Origin: Sphaerolaimus hirsutus
Lineage: Eukaryota > Nematoda > Chromadorea > Monhysterida > Sphaerolaimidae
Assembly (NCBI GenBank): GCA_964036195.1
Contig: OZ038450.1
Span: 16,184,701 to 16,248,700 of the forward strand
Direction: 5' to 3'
Length of the DNA: 64,000 bases
Part shown: positions 16,663 to 29,368 of the stretch, one piece after another
How the letters are laid out: each line of letters starts with the position of its first letter
Numbering within the stretch: position 1 is the stretch's first letter
Position numbers and translations under genes: made by a program
Notes under the pieces: model-generated
What the model saw: only the letters and a program-made list of their open reading frames with translations
Told to the model about the DNA's origin: nothing
Database searches by the model: none

Positions 16663-17797
16663 CTGCGCAGCGGCGGGATCGCCGCGTCGCAGCACGTGCA
16701 GCAGTTGATCCAGTCGCCGACGCAAGTAAACATTCTCCTGGTGAACGTTCATCAAGTCGCATGGTAATCCGCTGCCGTCGTTGCCGTGCGCCGCGGCGGC
16801 TGCTAAATGGACACTTGCCGGCGGCGGGGCTACGAGTGTGGCGGTCGTCGGCAACCAGCGTTGTTCTTGGACACCCGCCGGCGTCGGTTGGGGGTACTGC
16901 GGCGTCTGAGCACTTGACCAACGTTCGTTGTTGTTCATTAACGTTCATTCATCGTTAATTAGTGTTAATACTGCCGACGGAACGTTTTTGGTTTCTATAG
17001 AGCCTACAATATACACGAAAACTGTCGGCTGGCAATGTGCCAAGAATAAAGTCTCGAGCCCTGGCAGCCCCAAAAGAAGATAACCTGCGGATAAGCTCCG
17101 CTATCGGCCGCTCCACTGGACACAGTCGAGTCATACGCAGTGGGCTTGCGGACCAGCGGCTTGCCGTACGCGGTGCTGCCGCTCAGACTGCAGCCGGTTT
17201 TGTTGTGATTGTGATCGGTGCCGGCCGTGTGCGTCTGCGACACCTGAAGAGAATAGAGGGGTGTGTTGATTGTTTTTGGGGTGTTCGTTTCGTTTGGGCA
17301 CCCTTGGTTGAATGGTGAATATAAATTACGCAAGTTTGGATGTCTGCGAAAATAGTCCACTTCAAGCGAATGGATAGGTATACTCGCGATACTAGCGTGC
17401 ACTTTCACAAAAATATTTCAAAATCGACGAGGCGAAGTCATTCTTTCCTGAAACTCTTTTTTCTTTTTTCAACAATCTTAATTTTAATAACGATGACGTC
17501 ATAATAAAATTGAGTGTTTCCTCCAGGAAAATGCGTAGCGTGCGGTCCGCAGAGTAAATAAGTGCACAAAAACGTTATTCATACAAATTACGAAGCATGG
17601 GTAAAAATCAGCATCAAAACACATGAAATATACACTCTGGACGCACAGAAAACGCGCGCGGCACCTGAAACAGATTGTGGGTGCGCCCGCGACCGGCGGG
17701 GGTCGGCTGCAAGTGTCGCTCGGCTGCGAGTCGGCCCGGCTGCAGTTCGCTCGGGTGGCGCGCGCGCGTCCGCGACGCGGCGTCCAAGGCGGGCATG
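16663..17797 (-). CDS. Unrecognised Pro/Ala/Ser/His-rich protein, three internal exons
   Basis: Three minus-strand exons join in frame: 17797-17665 (needs 2 nt from an upstream exon), 17243-17085 and 16905-16663, giving 178 codons with no stop. Borders: acceptors GTGCAG|C, CTTCAG|G, GCTCAG|A; donors CAG|GTGCCG, CAG|GTTATC, CAG|GTGAGA. Exon 1 is Arg/Ala-rich (MPALDAASRTRARHPSE). Exon 2 is His/Asn/Ser-rich and probably disordered (SQTHTAGTDHNHNKTG). Exon 3 starts TPQYPQPTPAG, has a PPPAS / poly-Ala stretch and ends in a charged helix ENVYLRRRLDQLLHVLRR, whose leucine spacing suits a short coiled coil or zipper. I do not recognise the family. The first and last exons are missing. The frame-consistent borders and codon-like GC content make it more likely a gene than chance. 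Confidence 0.55.
17374..17553. mobile_element. TACTCGGCGGACCGC-family MITE (F2) with a CRE
   Basis: Ends TATACTCGCGATACTAGCG and GTGCGGTCCGCAGAGTAAA, with the internal TGTTTCCTCCAGGAAAATGC motif shared with other copies. A perfect TGACGTCA lies at 17494-17501. It sits in the intron between the exons at 17085-17243 and 17665-17797. Confidence 0.65.
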
Positions 17798-18277
17798 CTG
17801 CACGTGTTCACGCGAACGAATATTTACTGGTGTCCAGGAAAAGGGGCTTAACAAAAGTGTAATCAATTGAATGGGTATGGAAATGATGAGTAGGTTAGAA
17901 GATAATGAAAATGATTAGGAAACTAGAACCGATGGAAAAAGTGACGGAGCAACTCGGATTTTGAGAAAATTTGAGCCTGTTAACTTATTTCTGAAAGAAT
18001 GTGTTAAGATTTTCGGTTAGCATCCCTTCATCTGTTACGAATGCCCATTCCGCTGCGTGTAAATTGCGCTATCGAGTTGAAACTTTTCCAAAGTTACAAT
18101 TTTCCTTCCCACTTCACTTGTCCAAACTTGTAAATTTGGATCGCTTGACGTGGACATTCACGTTGTGCGGGATTGGCCCCGGAAATGCGCATAGAAACGA
18201 TCATTATTGCCTAATTGCTCGCCAACATGAGAATTTTCAGGACCAGGGTGGAACTTTTTGCATCCAGGCGTGATCAC

Positions 18278-18496
18278 CTATGTCTGCAATTGCCGACGCT
18301 TCACCAACCGATTATGCCAATGAAGTGCATTCTCTGTACCAATTGTAGTATTTGGTGCATAAGAGTGCCCGCTTCCATGGTGAGAGTAACTTCTACTTGT
18401 ATTTGTCTGATTTGATGGGTTCCCAGCTGGATTGAATTGTAGTGGATTTGAGATAGGCTTGAAATATGCATTTTGCCATTTGTATCGGTCAGCCAT
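18278..18496 (-). CDS. 72-codon Ser/Asn/His-rich open frame, doubtful
   Basis: ATG at 18496 to TAG at 18278. It has low-complexity composition (SNQTNTSRSYSHHGSGHSY) resembling exon 2 of the unrecognised gene just downstream on the same strand. A TAG directly precedes the ATG and no good donor keeps a frame that would join the 17797 exon. It may be an untranslated-region or chance frame. Confidence 0.2.
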   Translation of the reverse strand: MADRYKWQNAYFKPISNPLQFNPAGNPSNQTNTSRSYSHHGSGHSYAPNTTIGTENALHWHNRLVKRRQLQT

Positions 18497-18602
18497 CTAA
18501 ATTTGGTTCGGCTGTTAAAGCGGATTGATATGCAAACTTCAGCATTTTCTGAATCGGACAGGTCAATATTTACTAAAATTTTTCAAGGGCAATGAATGAA
18601 CA

Positions 18603-19063
18603 TACCGTATTTCCTCGAAATACCCCCCGGGGGGTGATTGTTTCATAGTGGTCCCGAGAGGGGGGGGGGGTTAAACGAGGGGGTGGGTATTTCGAGGGGG
18701 GGGGTTATTATTTCACAAGAAAATTTTTGAAAACCAAGTACGAAATAGTCGTCTGAAACGTACGCAGACGTCGAAAAATGCAACAAAAACCGCCATTTAT
18801 AAGGTTCTGTAGACTAATATTAGTATGTAGATGGTATGTACACTGTTCTAACGTGACACAGACATTGTTTTAACGTGTGTTCTGCAGTACACTGAACACA
18901 CACAAACTACAGTTATTGTCATGTACGTTCCCTTTACACTCAATTTGGGGGGGGTATTTCGAGGGGGGGGGGGTGATTGTTTCATAGTGGTCCCGAGAGG
19001 GGGGGGGGTCAAACGAGGGGGGGGGTATTTCGAGGGGGGGGGGTATTTCGAGGAAATACGGTA
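18603..19063. mobile_element. CCGTAT-tip element, type A, copy A2
   Basis: TA|CCGTATTTCCTCGAAATACC ... GGAAATACGG|TA, G-run words in both arms, and the AAACGTACGCAGACGTCGAA core. Closely similar to the copy at 37027-37482. Confidence 0.85.
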
Positions 19064-19751
19064 TTTGCTATGATAATGTGAGGAGAGTGCCAGGCAGGGT
19101 ATTTTTGCATGAATGCTAATGAATAATACAGGTTAGGTAAACTAGGTAGTCATATTTAATTCAAGTTTCAAGCGGTCGACTATTCTATTTATGCTTGCTT
19201 GAGATAATGACCATTAGTGGTGGAAATAGCGTCAATTGCAGCGCTGCATTTTCTTTAATGTTAATTTTTTTGGGCTTTATTTATTTCATTTATTTTACAA
19301 CGGTTTTATTCCTCAATCGCTAGCGTTCCTAGTTTTTCTGGCACCCTACTGCCGCCAGGCACACAGTTGCGGTGACGCCTCACAAAGTGTAGCGTCAGCG
19401 TCAGTTGACAATCGAAACGTTTGGAATCTCTTTTATAAACACATTTGAGTTTACCAGCATGGGGTTTCCATTCGGGGCGGGGCCATTATCCTCAATCATG
19501 TTTAGTAAACAGTTGAATTGAATTTAATTAATCAAAAGGAGAAATGACACGATTGTGAAATATGCATTCCATTTATGATATTTTTTTGGAGAAGAACGGT
19601 AAATGTAATTTATTCAATTAATGCATTCTCATAACTACATAAATACTATACTTGCGATCCAATGATATCACCTACAGATATGTTTATGCATGTAGCTTAT
19701 TGCTGATATCATCGTTTAAACAGGAAGTAAATATGAAAACAACTTATAAGT

Positions 19752-20010
19752 ATACTCTGCGGACCGTTCGCTAGTCACTGCATTTTTCTGGAACAAACAC
19801 TCCAGCATGACATCTCCGTTAATAAAATCAACTCTTCCAAAAAAACGTTACAGGAAAAAAGATTCGTCGCATCTATTTACGCGACCAGGTACGCATTTTT
19901 CTTTTTTAAATACTTTTTGTGAAAGTGCGTGCATAAGTATCTTGCTCGCGCTTTATCGACTAAGACATATTTAATTTTGGATGCATACTCTGCGGTCCGC
20001 CGAGTAATAC
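19752..20010. mobile_element. TACTCGGCGGACCGC-family MITE (F3)
   Basis: Ends TATACTCTGCGGACCG and CGGTCCGCCGAGTA. The inner motif TGCATTTTTCTGGAACAAAC is shared with the copy at 24117. Confidence 0.7.
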
Positions 20011-20589
20011 TGAGATTTCAGTAAATCCGTCATAGTTTTACAGAATGAATAGTTGTTGACTTCACCAACAACATGCTGTCATATTTTTTAACATGGATAG
20101 TGGCAATACATGTCGCCTCAGGAACTTCTGGGACAGTGTGTTTTGCCAGAGTCGTTTAGATAACGGTATTTCTGTAAAAATTGTAAATGTAAATACTATT
20201 CCCAATTGTGTGCATGGACACAGAAAATGTAGTATTTCAGAATACCATATTACCTTCAGTTTTTTTCTGCACCTACAATTAAAGTGGTATACTTATTATT
20301 AGAGGGATGCACACACACTATTGTTTTTTTGCCTGATTTAGCAAACATTCAATCAACAGTGAACAACAATGGAATCCATTTTGTCAGGATGGGATGTAAC
20401 AATTGTGAACCAGGCCTAATACAAGTTGACAAGAGTGGTCTGGGTGCCCCTCAGCACCTGCCCCTGTTCTCAGCCAATTTGGCCACTGTTTTTATGATTT
20501 TATGCATTTCTGGCATGCTGCCAGCTCTGCCTCTTATTGAAGGTATACCTGTTATTGGAAGGATGCATATTATTCTATTTTGTTCAATT

Positions 20590-21015
20590 ACGTTACATTC
20601 AAAAACAACAAAATTGCACCTCTTATCAAGAAAATGTAAAATGGAGTACTTTTCCCCAGAAAAAGTAAAAGCGAATACTTTTATTCAAAGAATAGGTAAA
20701 AGTGGCTACTTTTTCACAAAAAATGTAGAAGCTACTTTCCAATGAGAGCGATTTTTATACTGGAAGACATAACAGATGTCATTTTTTACAATTATTATTT
20801 TTATAGGAAAATGATATGATTTCCTCAAGATTTTTTATTTTAGCAACAAAAATTGCGATTTAACATTTCTGAAATACATTTTCTGTACAATCTTTTGAAA
20901 AGTACGCGTACAGTTGAGTACAGATACTTTAAAAATAGTTATATGTAAATGTAATTACCCAGCACTCAAGTATATGTATTTTTTGAGTAAATGTAGATAC
21001 ATTTTAACAACTGTG
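20590..21015. mobile_element. M2-related element, worn
   Basis: Right end ACATTTTAACAACTGTG, with arms of GTAAAAG / AGTACAGAT words as in 13629-14126. The left end near 20597 is unclear and no duplication is found. Confidence 0.5.
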
Positions 21016-21793
21016 CTTGAATATGGGTAGGTATCCATTTCGCATGGTTTTTTCAAACGATAAATATGAGTGTGACGTATAAATTAAATACATAAACATA
21101 CCTGCATTACTAAACTTATCTCATAAAACATGTGGGTAGATATTTTTGTGTTTTCCAAAAACAATGATTCCGAAAACAGCTTCCTTGACAATGCATTAGA
21201 ACCGTGTCTTTCACACAACTCTCCAACGGCTCAGAGTTCATTCTAAAAACAGAAAGATCAATTAAAACCGTCTCATTACTTCAGATACAGCTCGGATTGA
21301 GTACGCTCAGAATGTATTACACGTGTATCGTGTGATGAGTTCTGCAGCTGACAGTGTCATGAAGCATTTGGTTTCTGTATGAGCATGGTTTATAATTCTG
21401 GTCGGCTGCTGCAAAAGAATCAGGCGTGTGTATCATGTAATGCACGTGAAGTGTAGTATAATACTTGCGCTCGGACGCGTACATGGGTAGGTATTTGTGT
21501 ATTCATCGAGTTTACGAGTGTCTAGCCATTTATTGGTCTAAATAGTATAGTTTATCATAAATACAGGCATGAAAAAACCTACACGGTATTTTACGTACTA
21601 TGTAAAAGCGATAAATTCTGTATTCCACTTCGGTACGCACTAAGCCATTTTTTTGTATGAAAATCAGTTTTGAGCGAACAGAGCCACCTAATATTGTGAT
21701 AGATTATTGTGACAGGTTGAGTCGTAATTACAGGAACTAAGAGCAGCATATATACCAGGAAAATCTGAACTGTGGGGTTTGCCAAAAATACAT

Positions 21794-22233
21794 TACCGTA
21801 TTTCGTCGAAATACCCCACCGGGGGTGATTGTTATATAGTGCTCCCGAGAGGGGGGGGGGTGTAACGAGGGGGGGGGGTATTTCGAGGGGGGGGGGTATT
21901 ATTTCGCCAGAAATTTTTTGAAATGGTAGTACAGAATCGTTGTTTGTGATGTGCGCTGGGGTAGAAAAATGCATCAATAACTGACATGTATAGACTCCTG
22001 TATACTAATATTAGTACGTAGATGGTATAAACACTGCTCTCACGTGATTCCGACATTGTTTTAACGTGTGTTCTGCACTACGCAGAACACAAACTGCAGC
22101 ATTTGTCATGTACGTTCTCTTTACACTCAATCTGGGAGGGGGGGGGGGTATTTCGAGGGGGGTGTGATTGTTTCATAGTGGTCTCGAGAGGGGGGTGGGT
22201 CAAACGAGGGGGGTATTTCGAGGAAATACGGTA
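21794..22233. mobile_element. CCGTAT-tip element, type A, copy A3
   Basis: TA|CCGTATTTCGTCGAAATACC ... GGAAATACGG|TA with G-run words; its type A core is diverged. Confidence 0.85.
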
Positions 22234-22285
22234 AATGTTTGTTTTATATATTTTTTAATCACGCAAACGTTAAACCATTCACATG

Positions 22286-22757
22286 TAGGGTTCAAACGGG
22301 ATCCCGATCCCGATCCCGGATCCCGTGAAATTCCGGGATTTAGCAGTCCCGATCCCGATCCCGAAACTTTTCAAATCCCGATCCCGATCCCGAGAAACTC
22401 CAAAGTCCGGGATCCCGATCCCGGAAAAATTAGTGAAAATTATCAAAAGTGAAAAAACAACGTTTTTGCATGCAAAAATGTGAACGCAAACCCCCAGCGT
22501 TCATTTTATGCCACGTTTCTGGCATCCAACAGTGCTTTTAGACCTTTATGAACAACTGTGGATGCCAAAACATTGGCCAAAATCTCTATCCCAAGACCCC
22601 AATCCCGATCCCGAAAAAATGCCAATCCCGATCCCGATCCCGATCCCGTGACCCCGATCCCGTGACCCCAATCCCGGCCAATCCCGATCCCGATCCCGAA
22701 ATCTCAAAAAACCAATCCCGATCCCGATCCCGAAAAGTCAATCCCGTTTGAACCCTA
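22286..22757. mobile_element. hAT-like element M3 made of GATCCC words
   Basis: Exact 8-bp duplication TTCACATG at 22278-22285 and 22758-22765. Exact tips TAGGGTTCAAACGGGAT and ATCCCGTTTGAACCCTA. Both arms are long runs of GATCCC, with a short unique middle (about 22440-22580). Confidence 0.9.
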
Positions 22758-23888
22758 TTCACATGCTGGACGCGTTTGGATTTGAATAAAATTCATGAGT
22801 ATGGAGAAATTCGAAAAATTACGAGAGCCAGAGAGTCAAAAAATTGCGCCAGCTAGCAGAGATCGTGATCGAATAACTCCATTATTGTGCCCAGCAATGA
22901 ATTGCACGCTATAGCACGGCTCCTATTTGCGCCCGATTTAAATATGTGTCACCTTTTGCGCCCAGTAATATTCTTTGAAAAAGCACCACGCTGGTGCTAT
23001 GAACGTTTGGGCGGCTTCTGGTGACTCAATACATAGATACATAGGTAGGTCAATATGTGTCATGGGTAGGTATGTGATACAGCTGTCAGAAAAAATAGCT
23101 ACATATGTATTTGACGATATTCACTCCGCTTGTGTAATTCTGGGGCATACCAATCACCGAGCCACGAGCGTCGGCCAGAGGAGTGGGTATGGGACAAACC
23201 AAACCAGTGGGAACTTGTGAATGAGATTGCCACGACTTTTATGGTTCCAGCGGCTAATGACGCCACTGTTCAACATCGATTCAACCGCGCGTCTGTTTTC
23301 ATTCTTTCTGCACATGCGGCACGCGCTACATGTATTTACGCGAAGTATGTACGTAAATCGGGAATAACGATGGCAAATAAAAAATTAAGAAACTTCAAAA
23401 ACGTTTTCGAGTTTTCGCACTAGAAAAAGCACTTAAAAAATCTATTTTTTGGTATTTTTGATCGAAAATGCATACAAACTGCAGATCGAGTTTTCGCAAC
23501 TAGAAAAAGCACTTTAAAAATCTTTTTTTCGAGGGTGGGATTTCAAGGAATACAGTAATAAGTTTACCTCATTCTTTTCTTTCAGATGTGGAACTTGATA
23601 CCAGATTTATGGAAATTTTCACTAAATTTAGTTGCGGTCACAGGGAGGTTGTGTAAACGCTGCTTTAAATTTTTTTAACAATTTTTCGGAAGATTTGCCA
23701 TCGTTAATCGAGAATGCGTACGCACTCAATGTACATAAATACAATCGTGTGATCATTCAATTCAATGGGTAGTCGCAGACAGTTTTATCCCGCAGTCAGT
23801 TCAATCAGCCAAGTTGTACTACACGAGCTGCGGAATGACTCCGTGACTCCGGCGTCTCAGGCATTTAGCGTTTTTTTTGCGTGAGTAC

Positions 23889-23999
23889 TAGTGATCGAAT
23901 GGCGCCACTGCACTGGCGCCACTTGAATGCGCCAAAGAGCGATGTGCAGTGGCGACATTGGCGCTCGGCCAATTTTTTTCTGGCGCTTGTCCATCACGG
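23889..23999. mobile_element. Small TAGTGATGG-type element with GGCGCC word
   Basis: Left tip TAGTGATCG, right tip CCATCACG, enclosing ATGGCGCCACTGCACTGGC-type words. Flanks GTGAGTAC and GTGAGTGC agree at 7 of 8 positions. Confidence 0.55.
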
Positions 24000-24116
24000 T
24001 GAGTGCTCCGGTGGTTGGCGGCTTTTGCCGTTGAACCATTACATGATGTCATCGGTTTCCGTCACCTTTTGCAGCAGACGCCACATACTGCATAACAGCT
24101 TGGTCCTACTTGCCTA

Positions 24117-24373
24117 GTATACTCCGCGGACCGCACACTATGCATTTTTCTGAAGGAAACACTCTACCATGATGTCATCGTCAATAAAATAAAAATGTTC
24201 CACAAAAAAAGGAAAACGTTTCAGGAAAAAAAACATTCGTTGCATCCACGTGACTCCGCCTTTTCTTTTTTGGAATATTTTTTTGTGAAGTGCGTACATA
24301 AGTATCCCACTCACCCATCTACTAAGACATAAGTAGTTTAGGGCGCATACTTTGCGGTTCGCCGAGTATACCT
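24117..24373. mobile_element. TACTCGGCGGACCGC-family MITE (F4)
   Basis: Ends TATACTCCGCGGACCGCAC and GCGGTTCGCCGAGTATA, with the shared TGCATTTTTCTGAAGGAAAC arm. Confidence 0.7.
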
Positions 24374-26485
24374 AATTTTACATAATTGCCAGTTTTTTTA
24401 TCTTTTGTACCAGTGCCTGGCAAAACTTTTAAATCTCATTTTGTCGCCAATTTTTGCAGGCGCATTTCCACCGGGGAACACATTTAAATTCACGAAGGCA
24501 TGGGGCATGAGCGTACTTGTAAATACATGCATTAATACACGTTGATGATACACACAGGGTACAGGCCACAATACCCCGCGCCGGCTTGCATGACCTTTGA
24601 TTAAGGAGTAACACTGGGCTAAATAAGCAAAAGTGGCATCACTTAAGGACCTAACACGATTTGCGCTGACATAATTTCCCATCGAGCTGGATCGTTTCAG
24701 ACGGGCAAAGAATTTTGAAACTGAAATGTGTATAGTTCTCGGTGTGCATGTGCGTTTGTGTGGCTTAAGCCATTGTTGTTATCATGTGGGATGAGCAATG
24801 CACTACTTTGCCAGCAGCATATATGCAAAATATCGGCGTGCGTGCACTGCGGTGGAGTGATACATTTGGTCGGTGCTTCCTTTTGGCTTTTGGCCTATGT
24901 ATAGAATATTGACAGACTTGGCAGTTCTATAGCTAGAGCTAAACACAAATGAGACAAACCGCTGTCAACGCTGCTGCAAGTAGACTCTATCTTTTTATGG
25001 ATAATGGTCAAAAATTGATCGAATCATGTCTCGATCAATTTTCCGGCTGAATTCAATTTTGTAATTTTAATTAATTTTGTAACTTAATTTTTGTGCTTAC
25101 CAACATTCAACATTTGGATGCTTCACAAATACGTAGGTATTTACGATACAATCTGCAGCGTACCAGTTTTTTATGATAAGAACATCAATTATTACCTGTT
25201 TGTAATTTGCCGCATTTTACCGTTTTTTTGTGAACATATACACATTTATATAGTCTGGGATGGGATGGGCTAATCTAGCTGCCTGGCAATAGACATTCTA
25301 AGACGGGCACGCGCAGACATCTCTACTACAGTCGCCCAAGAGTCATGACACGACCGCAATGAGCGCGTACAAGTCTGGCCGGCTTCCATGCTAAATAACG
25401 CCAACTCTGTTCGCATATGCACTTGCATTAAAGTTGTCTCGCCGCAGTATCTCTTTGTGGTCTGCACAATACACGTGTTTATTATGTCGGCGCTCGGCAG
25501 TGCACTACTTTTCTACGCACCTGTAGAAAAAAGTTACGCGCAAATACCTAGATACCTACATGCATTGCATGTGCTGCGCCGCGTACATCACTTGCCCACG
25601 CTTTGGCTTCACATTAAATTGTAAGTTTATTTGGGAAAAGTGATATGGGACGGGTACAGTGCCCTCGTGGGCATCTCCGAGAAGCAAATCGTATTTATGC
25701 GAGCGCTGAGGGTGCATTTGCATCACTGTAAACTGCAGCCGTGTTAGAGTTGTCGGCCAAATTTGATGAAAGTTTGATGCCTGATGCCTTTGCGGAGTTT
25801 TTGGATTGGCAGTTATTGGCATTCGAAAAAGAGCGAAAAATAAAAATGTCAATACTCATTCAAAACACTGACAAATGTGCATGGTTTCGTGATACTGTAT
25901 TCAGGCGGTCACATAATTTTTGTTCCCTAATGCATCCTGAGCAAGCTTTACCGGATGACAAATGACTTGGCCAGTTGAAAAAAATGTGTCTAATGCACGC
26001 ATCTAATGTGTCTGCCTCCGGAGCCACGACTTGGCCCAGAAAACCGTGATTGCAACGAACGCACAAATGGAAGGATATTTGCGACATCAAAAAGTAGCCT
26101 CCCACCCAGCCAAGTGCGGACGGGCCCCAGCGGCGGGCAGTTGGGGTTGAGGTGTTCATCGCAGGAGCACGCTGCAGGTGCAAGCAGAACCGCTGCCCCG
26201 CTGCAAATGGCAACGCGCTATCCTCTTTTCTCAAAGCTTCAGTTTCCAGTAGAATACAGCACTTTGAAAAAAGCCAGTAGATACGTGCGCGAGTTAATGC
26301 GAGCTCGCGGATTTTGAGAAAGGTTTCAAAGCCTCCGCTGGGGCAGATTTCTGCGGAAAGTTGCGGTGCGCTGCGGCCTGATAAAGTATTATATAATTAA
26401 ATAGCGTGCGATGCGGCGCGGCGAATGTGTAAATTGAATTTCTGCTTTGATTTCGCGTAGTAGTACTAGTAGTAAATAGTAGGTA

Positions 26486-26890
26486 TACCGTATTACCTCG
26501 AAATGTCCTCATCGGGGTTTATTATTTCGCCAGCAAAATTTGAGGGGGGTTAATTCGAGAGGGGCTTATCAGAGGAGGGTGATTATTTCGTCAGAAATTT
26601 TCGTAAGAGTCATAGGAAATAGTAGGCATTTGCATACCCAAAACAGGTAATAAATGTGTCCAAAAAGGATATATTTAGACATAAAAACGTAGCTGCACAG
26701 ACTAGTCTATGTCTAGCTGCGATGCAAATTACCAGTACTAAATACATCATGTACATTCCATACATGATGTAAATGATTCCGGTGGGGTATTTCAAGGGGG
26801 TTTTCCCCCAGCCTATTTTGAGGGGGGATTTATTCGAGGGGGTTAATTCGAGGGGGTTGATTCAAAGGGGGATAATTCGATGTAATACGG
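26486..26890. mobile_element. CCGTAT-tip element, A/B intermediate
   Basis: TA|CCGTATTACCTCGAAATGTC ... CGATGTAATACGG|TA with GGGGGTTAATTCGAG words; TATTTCGCCAGAAATTTT-like core sequence is shared with type A. Confidence 0.7.
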
Positions 26891-27316
26891 TATATGGTTT
26901 ATTGGCATGCTGACGTATGGCCCATTCTAAAACCACGAATGAATAACTGGTGTGCTGTTAAATGATAATATGAAATGCTTGCGAGATTTGGAGCTTGCGC
27001 CAAGAAAATGCTGGAAATATTCTTCAAAAAAAGTAATAAACTTGACTGGTGGACATGAGACTTTCCGAAATGGTGTGACTATAAATATGTTATGCAGTGC
27101 ACAGTGTGTAGGCATTAATTTGTGCTCATAAAACATGCAATGTTCCATAGCTCCTTGACAGGCTGCAGTGTCGTGCGTTTTGACACTGATCCATAAACGC
27201 GAAAGTATGAAACATTCACGCAAACAAATAAACGTGCGTATTTTTGAATGTGATGCAATAAATAAATACATCCATGCACTAGGTGTGCGAAATGTTGAAA
27301 TTTTGCAGAAATAGGC

Positions 27317-28073
27317 AGCGTATATCCTCGAATAAATCCCCCTCGAATAACTCCCCCTCGAATATCTCCTCCCTCGAGTAACTCCCCCTCGAACAACTAC
27401 CGCCCCGAATAACTTCCCCACGTAGGCTGAGTGAGGAAAAATACCCCCCCCCTCGAATAACTCCCCTCTCTGACGGGTCGGAAAGATATAACATGTTAAA
27501 AACGTTTTGTGTTGTGTAAAAAAAGTTTGTGGAACTAATGTACGCTGATCAAGGCAATATATTGATCATGAATTTTACTAAGTATTGTGATACAAAAATA
27601 ACTCCACCCCTCGAATAACGCCCCCCCCCCTCAAGAACTTCTGACGAAAAATTACTCGGGGGTGCATCATTTGGTATGCTAGTCACTTAGTATGACGCGG
27701 AAATGCACGGTTGGTATGCTGTAGTGCCTCATTTCAAGTGCTACTGTGCTAGAAGTGAATTGAGAAGTAAAATACGAAGTGAATTGAGAAGTAAAAAAGT
27801 AAAAAACACATGGCAAGTGACAAGAAAATGCTTAAAAAATATTTAACAAATTCAATTAACTTTTAATGCTCATGAAATCCATCTTAAGTGTCTCATTTGA
27901 TGAGCAAGCATGAGATGATTTAATGGTGGCATACAACGTGCAGCTAGTTGTCATGTCAAGCGATGCCTTACCGCATCCTAAGTGAGTTTTGTGGCAGCAT
28001 ACCAAACGACTAGCATCCTAAGTGGTCTGGCCTCAAATTACTCCCCCGGGGACTTGTTTGAGGATATACGGTA
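27317..28073. mobile_element. CCGTAT-tip element, type B, carrying an inserted repeat
   Basis: Left end CGTATATCCTCGAATAAATC (first bases lost) and right end TGAGGATATACGGTA. TCGAATAACTCCCC words fill both sides. An inserted inverted-repeat element (about 27672-28030, GGTATGCTAGTC ... GACTAGCATCCTAAG) splits the right part. Confidence 0.7.
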
Positions 28074-28303
28074 AATACATTACATAGATATTGTATTTAT
28101 TCGAGGTTTATAACACATATCTATCCGACGAGGTTTTATATACGGATAATATCGAAACACATAAATACGTGCCAATGTAATCGCACCGACTTCCTGTGCT
28201 CGAGTTTCTAATACCAGATATAAAAGAAATGTAAACGATTTAAAAGCTGGCCACCTTGTTAACACTGCGCCATACACAGCCAAAATCAGGTGTCAATAGT
28301 ATA

Positions 28304-28880
28304 CCATTGTTGTTAAAACGTATTTACATTTACTCAAAAAATACGTATACTCAAGTACTCAGTAAATAAGTGTACGTTTCCCCGAGAAAAAATACCAGTA
28401 ATCACCTTTACGTGTACTTTTTGAAAGTACGTGAGTACAGAAAACGTAAAACGAAACAGTAATGGGGTGCATAAAAAAATTACTCAAATGCGAAAATGGC
28501 AGCGTATGATAGACTTTACGTTTTACCTGAATAAAAATAGAGGTTTTTACTGTTGACATTGGAATTTTTTTTCATTCTTGTGTGGACATTGGAAAATATT
28601 TATTGATATGTTATTCTGTGCGGAAGGACTGGCCGGACCTTATCTTGGCTGTATGAGCCTTATGTATGAGTAAAATTTTTAAAATGCTCATGTGTTTATC
28701 CGCTCTATTATTAATTAAATTAAATTAAATTACTGTTTACTCACCATTTACGCAGTGTAAAATTGAAAAAAATTAACTTTACATTTTCTGTACTCAGGGG
28801 TGGGTAAAAAATAAAATACGTTACGTTTACGTTTACTTTACAAAAGTACAGTACTCTGGTAAACACAACTTACAACTCTG
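28304..28880. mobile_element. M2-related foldback, word TACGTTTAC / GAGTAC
   Basis: Left end CATTGTTGTTAAAACG, right end ACTTACAACTCTG, with GTACTCAAG / AAACGTAAA words in both arms. No clean flanking duplication. Confidence 0.55.
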
Positions 28881-28958
28881 TAACCACAGTAGTGTTCCAA
28901 AAATTCCATGGAGATTTTGATTTAAAATATAAGAAAATATTCAAAATGCTAGATTTAT

Positions 28959-29368
28959 GGCTATTTACACAGGCCCGGCAAAAAAAATTTTTTTTCAAAA
29001 AACAATAATTGGTGTGCATGGGTTATTTGTGTGTTAATTAGGTTAATTAACACCAAATTTGCATGCACAAAATTTCTGCATGACGGTTACACACGCCGAT
29101 GCAAATTTTGTTGGGGGGTGTAAATTTTTTTCTTTTTTTCTCAAATTTGACATGCGTGTACTCCTTCGTTTAGTGAGTACGCATGCCAAATTTGAGAAAA
29201 AAAAGAGAAAAAAATTACACCCCCCAACAAAATTGTATCGGCGTGTGTAACCGTCGTGTAGAAATTTTGTGCATGCAAATTTGGTGTTAATTAACCTAAT
29301 TATTGTTTTTTGAAAAAAAATATTTTTTGCCGGGTCCCGGTCCCCGGCTGGGACCTGTGTAAATAGCC
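28959..29368. mobile_element. 410-bp near-perfect palindrome
   Basis: Starts GGCTATTTACACAGG and ends CCTGTGTAAATAGCC. The flanking direct repeat TAGATTTAT lies at 28950-28958 and 29369-29377. The arms (about 195 bp each) are near complements around a loop of about 10 bp near 29170. No coding capacity. Confidence 0.85.

Noticed and set aside
20093..20745. Plus-strand frames of 69 and 153 aa with hydrophobic segments
   Set aside because: A GAAG|GTATAC donor is possible near 20540, but there is no family match, and the 3-prime third is the M2-related repeat. Not strong enough to call a gene.
22440..22580. Possible unique cargo in the GATCCC element
   Set aside because: Only about 140 bp, AT-rich, no open frame or RNA-like structure.
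26097..26215. Minus-strand GC-rich segment that could be an exon (CSCDEHLNPNCPPLGP in one frame)
   Set aside because: Two frames are equally open, borders are ambiguous and it does not join any other exon in phase.
26927..27494. Open frames of 164, 93 and 71 aa rich in RGG and YSRG
   Set aside because: They are translations of the GGGGGAGTTATTCGAG words of a type B transposon; similar pseudo-proteins appear at every type A and B copy.
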